A DNA stretch of 64,000 bases from Candidatus Njordarchaeum guaymasense (lineage in GTDB: Archaea; Asgardarchaeota; Njordarchaeia; Njordarchaeales; Njordarchaeaceae), in contig JAUQYT010000196.1 of assembly GCA_030587605.1 (NCBI GenBank), positions 67,797 to 131,796 on the forward strand, given 5' to 3'. The translations under genes were made by a program, and so were the position numbers. Positions 7,565 through 16,551 of the stretch are shown here, piece by piece. Every line of letters begins with the position of its first letter. Position 1 is the first letter of the stretch. Under the pieces are notes generated by a model. The model saw nothing but the letters and a program-made list of their open reading frames with translations, had not been told where the DNA came from and searched no databases.

Positions 7565-9265
7565 GTGGTTGAGCAATATGAGTTTATTGATACAGACGTC
7601 TTGGTTGTAGGCGCAGGTGGCGCAGGTTGTAGAGCTGCTATTGAAGCGTCAAATTACAATGTTTCAGTGGTTCTCCTTAGCAAGGAACTGTTTGGGAAAG
7701 CTCACACCATTATGGCTGAAGGAGGTTACAACGCGGCCCTTGGCAACGTCGACCCACAAGATAACCCTGAGGTTCACTTCAAGGACACTGTTGAAGGTGG
7801 CGCTTATCTAAACAATCAGAAACTTGTCGAAATCTTAGTGAGAGACTCTTGTGAACGTGTTCTCGATCTAGAGAACTTTGGAGGATTGTTTGATAGAACA
7901 GCTGAGGGTAAGATTGCTCAAAGACTGTTTGGAAAGCAGACTTACAGAAGAACTTGTTATGCTAGTGATAGAACTGGTCATGAAATGATGGTGACTTTAG
8001 TTGAAGAGGTTAGAAGAAGAGATATAAGGGTCATGGATGAGGTCTTCGTATCCCGCGTGTTAATGAACAATGGAGCAGTGGTAGGCGCTACCGTAATCAA
8101 TATGAAAGACGGGCGCTTCATCGTTTTCAGATCAAAGTCTATGGTGCTGGCAACAGGGGGAACTGGGCGGATTTATTCCACAACCACTAATGCTTTGCAG
8201 GATACTGGTGATGGGTACGCTCTTGGTTTCAAGCGTGGAGCACACCTTATTGATATGGAGCAATTTCAGTTTCACCCCACGGGCGTGGTCTACCCTGAGT
8301 CTGCTCGTGGAACCCTAGTGACCGAAGCAGTAAGGGGAGAGGGCGGTATTCTGTATAACGCCCTTGGCGAGCGTTTCATGAAGAACTACAACCCTAAGCT
8401 TATGGAAGTTGCGGGAAGAGACGAGGTCGCGAGAAGTATCGCAAATGAGATCTTGGATGGGAGAGGAACCGAACACCACGGCGTCTTTCTTGACGTATCT
8501 CATCTCCCATCTTTGTTGATAGAGCAAAAACTTTCATCTATGTTGGAATTGTTTCTCAAGATAGGTGTGGATATAAGAAATGAGCCTATGGAGGTAAGCC
8601 CGACGGCCCATCACTTGATGGGTGGACTGAAGATTAACGAACGAGCTGAAACCACTGTCAAAAGGCTGTTCAGCGCCGGCGAAGTCACTGGTGGAGTACA
8701 CGGAGGGAATAGGCTGGGGGGGAACGCTCTCGCAGATACCCAAGTTTTTGGCAAAATAGCCGGGGAGAACGCCGCTATGCTTGCTAAGTCACTTTCGGAA
8801 ACCCCAGCCGTAAGTAGATCTGAGGTTGATGAGGCGCATAGGGAGGCTTACGCCCCTCTAGATAGGAAGAGTGGTTTGAGCTCCATTGAGCTGAGGAAGA
8901 CATTGCAGAGACTCATGTGGGATAAAGTTGGGATCTTCCGAACCGGAGAAGCCCTCAAAGAAGCTCTTGATGAAATCGTAAAGATGAGAAATAGATTGTC
9001 AACCATCGCCACGCGAAACAAAAGCCTTTGCTACAATAAAGAGTGGATCGAATCACTGGAGATACCCAATATGCTGTTGACTGCAGAAATGGTGTCTAGA
9101 GCAGCTCTGATGAGGAAGGAGAGCCGCGGGGCTCACTATAGAAAGGATTTCAACAAAACTGACAACCGGAGCTGGTTAGTTAATATACACGTAGCCAGGG
9201 ATGGCGAGGGAATGAAACTTTGGACTGAACCGATCATAGTGACTAAGCTGAAGGTTCCAGTATGA
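7565..9265 (+). CDS. tfrA: fumarate reductase / succinate dehydrogenase flavoprotein subunit (TfrA-like)
   Basis: The FAD-binding catalytic subunit. The 566-residue protein has an amino-terminal Rossmann motif 'VVGAGGAGCRAA' (residues 14-25). 'KAHTIMAEGGYNAAL' places H47 at the position of the covalently FAD-linked histidine of Sdh/Frd. It also has 'MVLATGGTGRIY', 'QFHPTG', 'EAVRGEGG', and the FAD-contacting 'GGVHGGNRLGGNAL' near 378-391. The start is GTG. No membrane-anchor genes are present, and the partner at 9473 carries heterodisulfide-reductase-like domains, so the enzyme is probably soluble like methanogen thiol:fumarate reductase. The physiological direction is inferred. Confidence 0.85.
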   Translation: MVEQYEFIDTDVLVVGAGGAGCRAAIEASNYNVSVVLLSKELFGKAHTIMAEGGYNAALGNVDPQDNPEVHFKDTVEGGAYLNNQKLVEILVRDSCERVLDLENFGGLFDRTAEGKIAQRLFGKQTYRRTCYASDRTGHEMMVTLVEEVRRRDIRVMDEVFVSRVLMNNGAVVGATVINMKDGRFIVFRSKSMVLATGGTGRIYSTTTNALQDTGDGYALGFKRGAHLIDMEQFQFHPTGVVYPESARGTLVTEAVRGEGGILYNALGERFMKNYNPKLMEVAGRDEVARSIANEILDGRGTEHHGVFLDVSHLPSLLIEQKLSSMLELFLKIGVDIRNEPMEVSPTAHHLMGGLKINERAETTVKRLFSAGEVTGGVHGGNRLGGNALADTQVFGKIAGENAAMLAKSLSETPAVSRSEVDEAHREAYAPLDRKSGLSSIELRKTLQRLMWDKVGIFRTGEALKEALDEIVKMRNRLSTIATRNKSLCYNKEWIESLEIPNMLLTAEMVSRAALMRKESRGAHYRKDFNKTDNRSWLVNIHVARDGEGMKLWTEPIIVTKLKVPV

Positions 9266-9472
9266 AATCTTGAGGATGACTACTCATGCTCGTCGCCAAT
9301 GTCGACATTTGTTGCCTATTTTATACCACTTGAGATATCATAAAAAAGTAATAAAGGTTGATTTGGTGGCATGCAACGTGACATGTGTAAGAAGATTGAT
9401 TCGGTTTTGTTGTGTACACAGGCCGATAGCTTGTTCGGACTGCTGCTACATGCTAGTTGGAACTATTGACAG

Positions 9473-11038
9473 GTGATCAACTTGAGTACGAAGAATGTTG
9501 AACTGAGGATATTCCGTTACGATCATCGGAAAGATGATGCTCCGAGGTATGAGAATTATAGAGTTCCATATTCAGAAGGGATGACTGTTCTAGATGCGCT
9601 AGACTACGTGTATGAGAACCTTGACCCGACGTTGGCTTACAGAAAATCATGTAGACAGGGTTCTTGCGGCTCCTGCGCTGTTCTGGTAGACACAAAACCA
9701 TGCGCAGCATGCCGCACCCTAATAAAGGAAGGGAGGAGCATAACTATCTCACCTCTTCTGCACTTCGATGTCATCAAAGATCTCGTAACGGATATTAGTA
9801 GAGGAACAAGGCGGTTAATGAGGATCAGGCCATTTGTCGAGCGAACAGCTCCCCCTAGCAGACCTGAAGTGATCATGAGGAGTGACATCGAATCAGTCAG
9901 AGAACTCAGGAAATGCATTGAGTGTTGGTCATGCATAAGTGCGTGTCCTGCAATAGCTGATGCTTGGCAGGAGTTTGCAGGTCCCCTCCCAATGAGGCAG
10001 CTTGCAAGACTCAAGCTTGATCCTCGTGACGTGGAAGATCGTGTTAAGATGGCTATTGTTGATGGGTTGTATGATTGTACTACGTGCAAAGCGTGTGTGG
10101 AGGCTTGCCCAAAGGAGATAGATATACCGTCTAAGGCTATTGAGAAGTTAAGGACCTTTGCGGTGAAGCAAGGATTAGGTCCACTTCCGGGCCACCTAGA
10201 GTTTGTTCGATTAGTAGATGAGACGGGAAGGTCTGTTGCACGAAAGAACGCTCCTTTGCTTGAACAAGTACCAGAGGTTGTCAGAGTCAAGGAGCCCGTT
10301 GATAAGGTTGCGTTTTTCACTGGATGTCTGATGGATTTGAGGATGCAGGATACTGGCAGGGCGTTGATAAACACCCTTGCTACAAACAATGTTGAAGTAC
10401 ACATACCGAAGGATCAGGTGTGTTGTGGTTCTCCTGCGTTTAGAACAGGTGCTATAGACGTTGCCAAGAAGCAGGTCATCAAGAATGCAGAGATATTTGA
10501 GAACCTTGGTGTAGGCAAGGTTGTTGTTGGGTGTGCCGGCTGCGGTCTCACACTCAAGACTAATTTTGCCGAGATTCTTAGGGATGAAAGAGGGAGAAGC
10601 GCGGAGTTCAAGGTGTATGACATTAATGAATATCTGGTGAATGAGCTCGGTCCAGAGAAGTTGGTCATGCCAATTAGGCAGCTGAATATGCGTTTAACGT
10701 TCCATGATCCCTGCCACTTAAACAGAGGACAAGGAATAAAGAATGAACCAAGAACGTTGCTTGGGATGATCCCTGGGGTTAAGTTGATTGAGATGAGGGA
10801 TGCGGACAGATGCTGCGGCAGCGGGGGTGGGGTTAGAGCTGGTAGGAGACCTCTTTCAATGGCGATAGCTAGGAGAAAAGCTGAGTCAGTGAGGGAGACA
10901 CAGGCCGATACATGTGTCACTTCATGTCCGTTCTGTGCGGTTCAACTACAGGACATTCTTCAAACACTGGGAATAGGGACAAAGGTTAGTAGCGTTGTAG
11001 ACTTACTCGCAAGATCGTACGGAAAGGAATATGTGTAG
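9473..11038 (+). CDS. tfrB: fumarate reductase iron-sulfur subunit fused to CCG domains (TfrB-like)
   Basis: A 521-residue fusion. Residues 1-110 form a plant-type [2Fe-2S] domain with C60, C65, C68 and C80. Two [4Fe-4S] motifs follow, 'CIECWSCISACP' (C148-C158) and 'CTTCKACVEACP' (C202-C212). The carboxyl-terminal half holds two CCG domains, 'FFTGCLMD...CCGSP' (about 281-321) and 'FHDPCHL...CCGSGGG' (about 420-450), as in HdrB. This is the architecture of TfrB of thiol:fumarate reductase and of some soluble quinone- or thiol-linked enzymes. The start is GTG. It is separated from tfrA by 207 bp holding AT-rich TATA-like stretches near 9316 and 9340, so it may have its own promoter. Confidence 0.85.
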   Translation: MINLSTKNVELRIFRYDHRKDDAPRYENYRVPYSEGMTVLDALDYVYENLDPTLAYRKSCRQGSCGSCAVLVDTKPCAACRTLIKEGRSITISPLLHFDVIKDLVTDISRGTRRLMRIRPFVERTAPPSRPEVIMRSDIESVRELRKCIECWSCISACPAIADAWQEFAGPLPMRQLARLKLDPRDVEDRVKMAIVDGLYDCTTCKACVEACPKEIDIPSKAIEKLRTFAVKQGLGPLPGHLEFVRLVDETGRSVARKNAPLLEQVPEVVRVKEPVDKVAFFTGCLMDLRMQDTGRALINTLATNNVEVHIPKDQVCCGSPAFRTGAIDVAKKQVIKNAEIFENLGVGKVVVGCAGCGLTLKTNFAEILRDERGRSAEFKVYDINEYLVNELGPEKLVMPIRQLNMRLTFHDPCHLNRGQGIKNEPRTLLGMIPGVKLIEMRDADRCCGSGGGVRAGRRPLSMAIARRKAESVRETQADTCVTSCPFCAVQLQDILQTLGIGTKVSSVVDLLARSYGKEYV

Positions 11039-11197
11039 GATTATTGGGAAATACATTCCTCGTCTCGTGGATGCACAGACCTAGCCAATCCTGTGAAGTA
11101 TCGCTCCTGGAAAACGATTTTGTGGCAATTTAAATACGATCGTTGATTACACTGATGTGGTTGGGAACCCTTTTGGGCTTCTTGTTGGCGAAGAAAA

Positions 11198-12259
11198 TTG
11201 AATCGTATAAGAAGACAGGGTATGCGCCTAAATTCTTCGGGAATCCTCAGATCAGTCATTCTGGTACTAATTCTTGTTTTAGTTCTGCTAGCTTTCTCTA
11301 GTTTGGCGAATCCGAGCACGGCAATCCTATTTCTACTGTCAAGCCTGTTTGCTGCGCGACTGCTTTATAGAGAAGTACCAGCAGTCAGACTCTGCACTAT
11401 GAGAAACATTGGCAAAAGTATAGCGTTTTCGGACGACAAGAAAAGGAGATTCATAGCGCTTTCAGCTGTCGAAACGACCGCTGAGGGCGCAACTAGGTTT
11501 GCTAATAGCGATTCAGAAATGCGGGAGGCGAAAATCCTTAGAGCAACCAGGATACTTGCGGAGCACATAGGTTCTTTTGGCATTGAGGTAGATGTCAAAA
11601 AAGAGGCTGTCAGGTACTTGACCTCTGCTGCTGCTAATACTGTGGCAGAGGCGTGTCAGAAGGCAGAGACATTAGCAGAGAGAATACTGAGGATCGTCCG
11701 AGAACTTCACGGGGAAGATAGCCATGTGAGAATCCTTGAAGGAGAAAACCTTCAGAACATTTTCAAAAGAATAGTCGGAGGAGAATTCGAGACCCTCACA
11801 AATGTGGGTAGCGTCACACTTCGTCGCAAGAGGGGAACCAGTGCCGATAGCGGATTTTCATTGCTTACGGTCACTCACGAATCTATCGGAAGGATAGACC
11901 TAAGGAGACTTATTTCGATAATCCGAGATCTAGGGGCTGACGTGACCTATGTGATTAACATGACTGCGCAGAGAGCCTACAATGAGAACTCGCTGATTGA
12001 CGGTGTTGAACAGGGCCAAATATGGGTATTCTCATCGTATTTCATAGTTAATGAGAAGGGTGTTAATGCTATTCGAGATGTGACTCATAGATTAAAGAGC
12101 AACATAGAGAACTTAACTCGTGGAGGTATACTAAGAATTGAAAAAGGCTCCACAACTATCCGTGAAGTTGGGAGTATCCTCGCAAGGTCACCTATAGGGA
12201 AGAAATTGTTTCTTTCGAACAGTCAATTGATTGCTCATATCTATCCGACACCCCATTAA
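11198..12259 (+). CDS. membrane-anchored protein of unknown function, possibly related to the non-catalytic part of VirB4/HerA-type proteins
   Basis: A 353-residue protein with one or two hydrophobic helices near residues 17-55, a basic amino terminus, and a cytoplasmic part of about 300 residues. The soluble part has two similar halves rich in alternating helix and strand ('SLLTVTHESIGRIDLRRLI' and 'FIVNEKGVNAIRDVTHRL'). It loosely recalls the amino-terminal region of VirB4/HerA-type ATPases, but no P-loop is present. I do not recognise it with confidence. The start may be the TTG given or an ATG at 11222. A GAAA-capped hairpin follows the stop codon. The gene lies upstream of nucS. Confidence 0.55.
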   Translation: MNRIRRQGMRLNSSGILRSVILVLILVLVLLAFSSLANPSTAILFLLSSLFAARLLYREVPAVRLCTMRNIGKSIAFSDDKKRRFIALSAVETTAEGATRFANSDSEMREAKILRATRILAEHIGSFGIEVDVKKEAVRYLTSAAANTVAEACQKAETLAERILRIVRELHGEDSHVRILEGENLQNIFKRIVGGEFETLTNVGSVTLRRKRGTSADSGFSLLTVTHESIGRIDLRRLISIIRDLGADVTYVINMTAQRAYNENSLIDGVEQGQIWVFSSYFIVNEKGVNAIRDVTHRLKSNIENLTRGGILRIEKGSTTIREVGSILARSPIGKKLFLSNSQLIAHIYPTPH

Positions 12260-12274
12260 CACGAAAGTGTTTTA
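12258..12274 (+). terminator. possible hairpin terminator
   Basis: AACAC-GAAA-GTGTT forms a five-base-pair stem with a GAAA tetraloop starting inside the stop codon of the upstream gene and followed by TTTAAT. Hairpins are not required for archaeal termination, so this is only suggestive. Confidence 0.3.
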
Positions 12275-12423
12275 ATCCCATTGATGAGAAGGTTTCCAAT
12301 AGGAAAAAATAGTCTAACCTGACGCTTCGCTAACTTGGTAGTACTTTCAACTTTTGCTTCCATTATGGTCACAGATTTTGTTTCTCAGAAAAGACTGGGA
12401 TCACTCAACGGAGTAAGAGGAAT

Positions 12424-13206
12424 TTGAAGCAAAGGGAACCTGTTAAAATCGATGTTAATCCATCAGCGATAGACGCCAAGAGAGTCATTGAAGAAGCCCT
12501 GGAAAGAGGCAAGACCATAGTGGTTGTCGGTTCATGTGAAATACTATACAAAGGACGTGCATCTTCCACACTAGGTGTGGGAGAAAGAATAGTAATCATA
12601 ACCAACGACAAGGCGCTTCTAATACATCGCAGCTATGGGTATCGGGCAGTCAATTGGCAGCCGGCGGGATGCATCTTCAGAGTACAACAGTCCTCCAACA
12701 AGCTAGAGATCACAGCCGTGAGAATGAGGCCTCTTGAGTCAGTCAAGATTATTCTCGACAAACTCTATTCGGTATCCATACTGGATCTTGTCGACGAAAG
12801 CAAGCTATGCCTATACGCTTCTGAGCTAGACATGAAGAAGGCAATTCTCTACAGGCCCAGTCTAGTCGAAGACGGTTTCGCTCCAATAACCTCGGAGAAA
12901 GAGATGGTAACAGGGTTTGTGGACATATTTGGCAAGGACAAGAATGGGAACTACGTAATAATAGAAATCAAGAGAGGCAAGGCAACAAAAGATGCTTCGC
13001 TCCAACTAGCAAGGTATATTGAAGATTTGAGAAAGAGAGATCGCAATGTTCGGGGCATACTAGTTGCGGAGAGTATCACAAAGGAAGCTCAAAGAAGCAT
13101 CGTCTCTCTGAATATAGAGTTCAGAAGACTCAGTCCAAGAAAATGCTCTGAGATTCTTCGCGAAATAGAGAAAATTGAGGAAAGGGATATCACGGATTAC
13201 TTCTGA
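12424..13206 (+). CDS. nucS: mismatch-specific endonuclease NucS/EndoMS
   Basis: NucS/EndoMS cuts both strands at mismatched bases and acts with PCNA in archaea lacking MutS-MutL. The 260-residue protein has the amino-terminal DNA-binding beta domain (about 1-120; 'ALLIHRSYGYRAVNWQPAG'), then a RecB-like nuclease domain with the acidic residues of 'GFVDIFGKD' and 'VIIEIKRGKA' and the helix 'QLARYIEDLR' (about 155-210). The extreme carboxyl end 'EERDITDYF' could hold a short PCNA-binding peptide. The start is TTG, preceded by AGAGGAAT. Confidence 0.9.
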   Translation: MKQREPVKIDVNPSAIDAKRVIEEALERGKTIVVVGSCEILYKGRASSTLGVGERIVIITNDKALLIHRSYGYRAVNWQPAGCIFRVQQSSNKLEITAVRMRPLESVKIILDKLYSVSILDLVDESKLCLYASELDMKKAILYRPSLVEDGFAPITSEKEMVTGFVDIFGKDKNGNYVIIEIKRGKATKDASLQLARYIEDLRKRDRNVRGILVAESITKEAQRSIVSLNIEFRRLSPRKCSEILREIEKIEERDITDYF

Positions 13207-13239
13207 TCAAGAGGCATTAGCACGCGAGATGAGAATCAG

Positions 13240-13812
13240 TTGACTAGGAAAGAGCAGCCAGTAGACAGGAAGCGTGAGTTGATGAACCTTTATGACACAA
13301 CAGCGTCAATCTACAACAAGAGGTACAGAATAATACAGCACAGGAAATATGAGTACGTAAAGGGATCACCCAATAAACGAGATACTGTACTAGATGTAGG
13401 ATGTGGAACTGGCCTGCTTTTCCATGGCTTTTGGTGCAATATGAGTTCTCTCGTCGGAGTCGACATCTCGATAAAGATGCTGAAGGTAGCATTAAGAAGC
13501 TTGAGGAGAATCGCTCTAAGAGTGGACTTACTTAGAGCGGATGCTGATTCGTTGCCATTTCAAGATAACACCTTTACTAGGGTCACCTCGGTGACAGTAC
13601 TCCAGAACATGCCTCAACCATGCGCAACACTAAAAGAGATTGACCGTGTTACCAGCGTTGGGGGTCAGGTTGCATTGACCTGTCTGAAAAAGAAGCATGA
13701 TCTGCTGAGTCTAAAAAGAATCATTCTATCAAGTGCCACTGGATTAAACATAACTTCAGAGTGGGATAGCGGCGAAGAAGATATTGGGGTCACCACAACT
13801 AAACTTATTTAA
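13240..13812 (+). CDS. class I SAM-dependent methyltransferase
   Basis: A 190-residue Rossmann-fold methylase. Motif I is 'TVLDVGCGTGLLF' (about residues 48-60), motif II 'LVGVDISIKML', then 'ADADSLPFQDNTFTRV' and 'MPQPCATLKEIDRV', the Methyltransf_11/UbiE pattern. Its substrate cannot be read from sequence. It starts with TTG, 33 bp after nucS, and is probably co-transcribed with it. Confidence 0.75.
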   Translation: MTRKEQPVDRKRELMNLYDTTASIYNKRYRIIQHRKYEYVKGSPNKRDTVLDVGCGTGLLFHGFWCNMSSLVGVDISIKMLKVALRSLRRIALRVDLLRADADSLPFQDNTFTRVTSVTVLQNMPQPCATLKEIDRVTSVGGQVALTCLKKKHDLLSLKRIILSSATGLNITSEWDSGEEDIGVTTTKLI

Positions 13813-13895
13813 GTATTCAAAGAGTCTTATTACAAGCAATGTTTTTATGGCATGGGTTAAAGTAATAATAGGAACGATCTTCTGGAGATGATCTA

Positions 13896-14153
13896 ATGAC
13901 TGAAAGACAGCCTTTGAAACTCCTCTTGCGTTCGATAAATAACATCGTGCTCGTTAAACTAAAGGATGGGCGTGAGTACAGGGGGAGATTGATTGAAATG
14001 GATAACTACATGAACTTGGTTCTAAGTGGAGCGGAAGAGATCGAGAATAATGAACATGTTGCTAGATTTGGTGAGGTCTTCATAAGAGGCAATAATATTC
14101 TATTCATAAAACCTGACCTAACTGCTTCATCGAGTGAATCTGAGGAAAAGTAG
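13896..14153 (+). CDS. Sm-like (LSm) archaeal protein
   Basis: An 85-residue SmAP. The Sm1 motif is 'NNIVLVKLKDGREYRGRLIEMDNYMN', present as residues about 16-41, and the Sm2 motif is 'GEVFIRGNNILFI' (about 61-73). These proteins form heptameric rings that bind U-rich RNA. A short acidic tail follows. The ATG is preceded by GGAGATGATCTA. A TATA-like ttaaagtaataatagg lies upstream at about 13857. Confidence 0.9.
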   Translation: MTERQPLKLLLRSINNIVLVKLKDGREYRGRLIEMDNYMNLVLSGAEEIENNEHVARFGEVFIRGNNILFIKPDLTASSSESEEK

Positions 14154-14327
14154 TAAGTTCTTTGGGAATACGAACAATAGGATGCCCCAGTTATTATGTT
14201 GAATAAATCCGATAATGGACACGTATGCTATTTGTTTTGACGGCAGCAACCCAACATTTGTGATCTCTGCATAGAGTTTCCATGAGTAGTCTAGTAGCAT
14301 ACATCTTGTCCAGATATTGAACTTGAC

Positions 14328-14795
14328 TTGTTGGCGTTGACAGAGGCTTTCTACATGAAAAGGATGCGCCACAATAATGATGCTAAGATCGAGAGAATAT
14401 CAGACGTGCTCACCGAACTGAGTGACTATTCCTCAGAGGGCATCCCCATCTTGGTTGAGGGAATGAAAGATGAACAAGCTCTGAAAGACTTGGGAGTAGA
14501 AGGAAGAATCATTAAGACAAGAACGCAAGGCAAGAAGATATTTGAACTCGCTGAGGAGCTCGCCTCCTATAGGCGTGTAATAGTACTAACGGACTTCGAC
14601 CAAGAAGGAGAAGAATTAGCTAAGGAGATCGCACGCCATCTACACATGTGGGGCGTTCAAACAATAATGAGAAGAAAAGCCAGAAACTCCATAAGTTGGG
14701 CCACAAGGCAGATCGAGGGGCTTAATAGAATCAAGGGACTTCGAGAAAAGTTAAATATCAAGCAATTCATAGTAACTTCTGCTGAAAGCATATGA
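14328..14795 (+). CDS. Toprim-domain protein, RNase M5-like
   Basis: A small Toprim protein of 155 residues, or about 146 if it begins at the ATG at 14355. The Toprim core has 'GIPILVEGMKDEQAL' with the conserved Glu, 'GRIIKTRTQGKKIFELAEEL', then 'VIVLTDFDQEGEELAKEIA' carrying the DxD-type metal site. Stand-alone Toprim proteins of this size resemble RNase M5 and UPF0292. Its role could be RNA or DNA cleavage. It lies 97 bp upstream of dnaG, a second Toprim protein. Confidence 0.75.
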   Translation: MLALTEAFYMKRMRHNNDAKIERISDVLTELSDYSSEGIPILVEGMKDEQALKDLGVEGRIIKTRTQGKKIFELAEELASYRRVIVLTDFDQEGEELAKEIARHLHMWGVQTIMRRKARNSISWATRQIEGLNRIKGLREKLNIKQFIVTSAESI

Positions 14796-14796
14796 A

Positions 14797-14816
14797 CGCA
14801 AGTTTTCCCTCTTGCG
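14797..14816 (+). terminator. hairpin after the Toprim gene
   Basis: CGCAAG and CTTGCG (14797-14802 and 14811-14816) form a perfect six-base-pair stem around TTTTCCCT, immediately after the TGA of the Toprim gene. It could mark the transcript end or protect it. No long T-tract follows. Confidence 0.3.
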
Positions 14817-14892
14817 GAAAGATTCATTTGAGATAGATATTGAAATCACAGCCTAATCAATAACCGTTTTTACGTATTACTCTTATCAGGAG

Positions 14893-16098
14893 TTGAAACA
14901 GTTAATGTCAGAAGCTCATGATGAATATACTACAACAAAGTATGTTGTTAGAGCAAAGTTTGAGGTTGATGGAGTGGTCGAGAAGCCTGATGTCGTAGGA
15001 GCTGTCTTTGGGCAGACAGAAGGGTTACTTGGAGACGAACTTGACCTTCGAGAACTTCAGAAGACTGGTCGCATTGGACGGATAGTAGTCAACGTCAATA
15101 CCCAAGGTGGAAAGTCCAGCGGAGTAATAATAATACCTTCCAGCATCGATAAGATTGAAACTGCAATCCTAGCTTCCTCGCTTGAAACAATTGACAGAGT
15201 GGGGCCCTGCACCGCTAGATTCTGGGTAGAGAGAATAGAAGATGTAAGAGAACTCAAGAGGAGAAGGATAACCAAGAGAGCATCCGAGATCCTACGTGAA
15301 TGGGAGGAAAAGATAGCTCCCGAAAGCAAAGAAATAGCAGAACTGGTCGTGGATGCCATCAAGAGCGGAGAAATTGGGAAGTATGGGTCAGAGGAACTTC
15401 CAGCAGGCCCAGGAATAGCGGACTCGGACACAGTAATCGTGGTCGAAGGAAGAGCGGATGTGCAGAACTTGCTGAGGTATGGGTTTAAGAATGTCGTAGC
15501 TGTTGAGGGAACGAAGGTTCCGCAATCAATAATAGAGCTCAGCAGAAAGAAGACAGTAATAGCGTTCCTAGACGGTGATAGAGGCGGGGACCTAATACTT
15601 AAGGAACTTCTTCAAGTCGCAGACGTAGATTATGTTACTCGTGCTCCAGTAGGTAAAGACGTTGAGGAACTCACGAGAAAGGAAATCGTAAAAGCCTTGA
15701 GAAACAAAGTCCCTGCAGAGCAAGCATCAGTAGTCCCTGAAAAGGCCCAGGAGAAAGTCAAGGAACCTCGTTCAACGGACACGAAAGAGAAGAAAGAGAG
15801 AGATCCCAGCTCATCAGACCAAGTCTCAAAGTACGTTGGCTCCATTAATGGAACGTTAAAAGCAGCGCTACTGAACAACAGGTTTGAACTCGTAAAAGAG
15901 ACTCCAGTCGGAGAACTCACTGACGTCATACCGTCACTCGAAGGAATTCATGCGATCGTGTTCGACGGTGTAATAACACAGCGCCTGGTAGACCTAGCAC
16001 ACGAGAAGGGTGTAGGGTTTCTAATAGGAGCAAGAAGAGGTAGCATTACCAAGCAACCAGTGAACATGTTGATCAAGACATTCAGTGACTTTCGATAA
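14893..16098 (+). CDS. dnaG: archaeal DnaG-type primase / exosome-associated DnaG
   Basis: Archaeal DnaG combines a Toprim domain with an amino-terminal DnaG-specific domain; it is found in the exosome as a poly(A)-binding subunit and shows primase activity in some species. The 401-residue protein has the amino-terminal domain (about 1-170), the Toprim domain starting 'TVIVVEGRADVQNLL' (about 180-255) with 'IAFLDGDRGGDLI', a charged low-complexity linker rich in Lys, Glu and Ser (about 275-310), and a carboxyl-terminal helical domain (about 315-400). The start may be the TTG given or the ATG at 14905, which is better spaced from AGGAG. Confidence 0.92.
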   Translation: MKQLMSEAHDEYTTTKYVVRAKFEVDGVVEKPDVVGAVFGQTEGLLGDELDLRELQKTGRIGRIVVNVNTQGGKSSGVIIIPSSIDKIETAILASSLETIDRVGPCTARFWVERIEDVRELKRRRITKRASEILREWEEKIAPESKEIAELVVDAIKSGEIGKYGSEELPAGPGIADSDTVIVVEGRADVQNLLRYGFKNVVAVEGTKVPQSIIELSRKKTVIAFLDGDRGGDLILKELLQVADVDYVTRAPVGKDVEELTRKEIVKALRNKVPAEQASVVPEKAQEKVKEPRSTDTKEKKERDPSSSDQVSKYVGSINGTLKAALLNNRFELVKETPVGELTDVIPSLEGIHAIVFDGVITQRLVDLAHEKGVGFLIGARRGSITKQPVNMLIKTFSDFR

Positions 16099-16136
16099 AG
16101 CGTGAGTCTAAGAGGAAAGAAAATCAGCCCACCCTC

Positions 16137-16490
16137 TCAGTCTGTCACGCAAACTATCGCTGCTACGCTGCGCCCCTGACTTTGCGCTGCATTAAACGAA
16201 AAGACTGCTCTAGGTGTTGCCTCAACGACCAGTTCGACCCTAAGACCGCGGGCAATCTTTTCGATGTCTTTGCTTACTTTGGTATTTCCGGAGATGCCTG
16301 TCGTTACTATGAGTACACTCGGGGTGCCATACTTCAATAGTTTCCTGATCTCATCAGTACTTATTGTCTTACCCGACTGGGGTGATCTTTCTTCTACCTT
16401 TCCATTTGCATAGATGTAGACATCATGTTCATAGCGCTTGCCGTTAATAGCAACGGAGCCAAGTCTAGCCGAATCGATTCTTGATGACAT
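16137..16490 (-). CDS. Mth938-like (DUF498) domain protein
   Basis: A 117-residue single-domain protein of the Mth938/NDUFAF3 fold. Typical features are 'GSVAINGKRYEHDVYI' at the amino end, 'LLKYGTPSVLIVTTGISGNTKVS' in the middle and 'VVEATPRAVFSFNAAQSQGRSVAAI' at the end. The biochemical role in archaea is unknown. It is 61 bp downstream of the zinc-ribbon gene on the same strand. Confidence 0.72.
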   Translation of the reverse strand: MSSRIDSARLGSVAINGKRYEHDVYIYANGKVEERSPQSGKTISTDEIRKLLKYGTPSVLIVTTGISGNTKVSKDIEKIARGLRVELVVEATPRAVFSFNAAQSQGRSVAAIVCVTD

Positions 16491-16551
16491 ATGTATGCCC
16501 CTTGACTCAATGGTTATTGCTATCTTGCGTGTTGCTAATATGCCAGTTAGG

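Noticed and set aside
9270..9476. 68-codon open frame in the tfrA-tfrB gap
   Set aside because: Composition is rich in Cys, His and Arg with no family resemblance; no ribosome-binding site. The gap looks like a promoter and leader.
9637..10404. Long open frame on the strand opposite tfrB
   Set aside because: It lies wholly within the clear tfrB gene and its product is a Ser/Leu/Thr-rich shadow without recognised domains.
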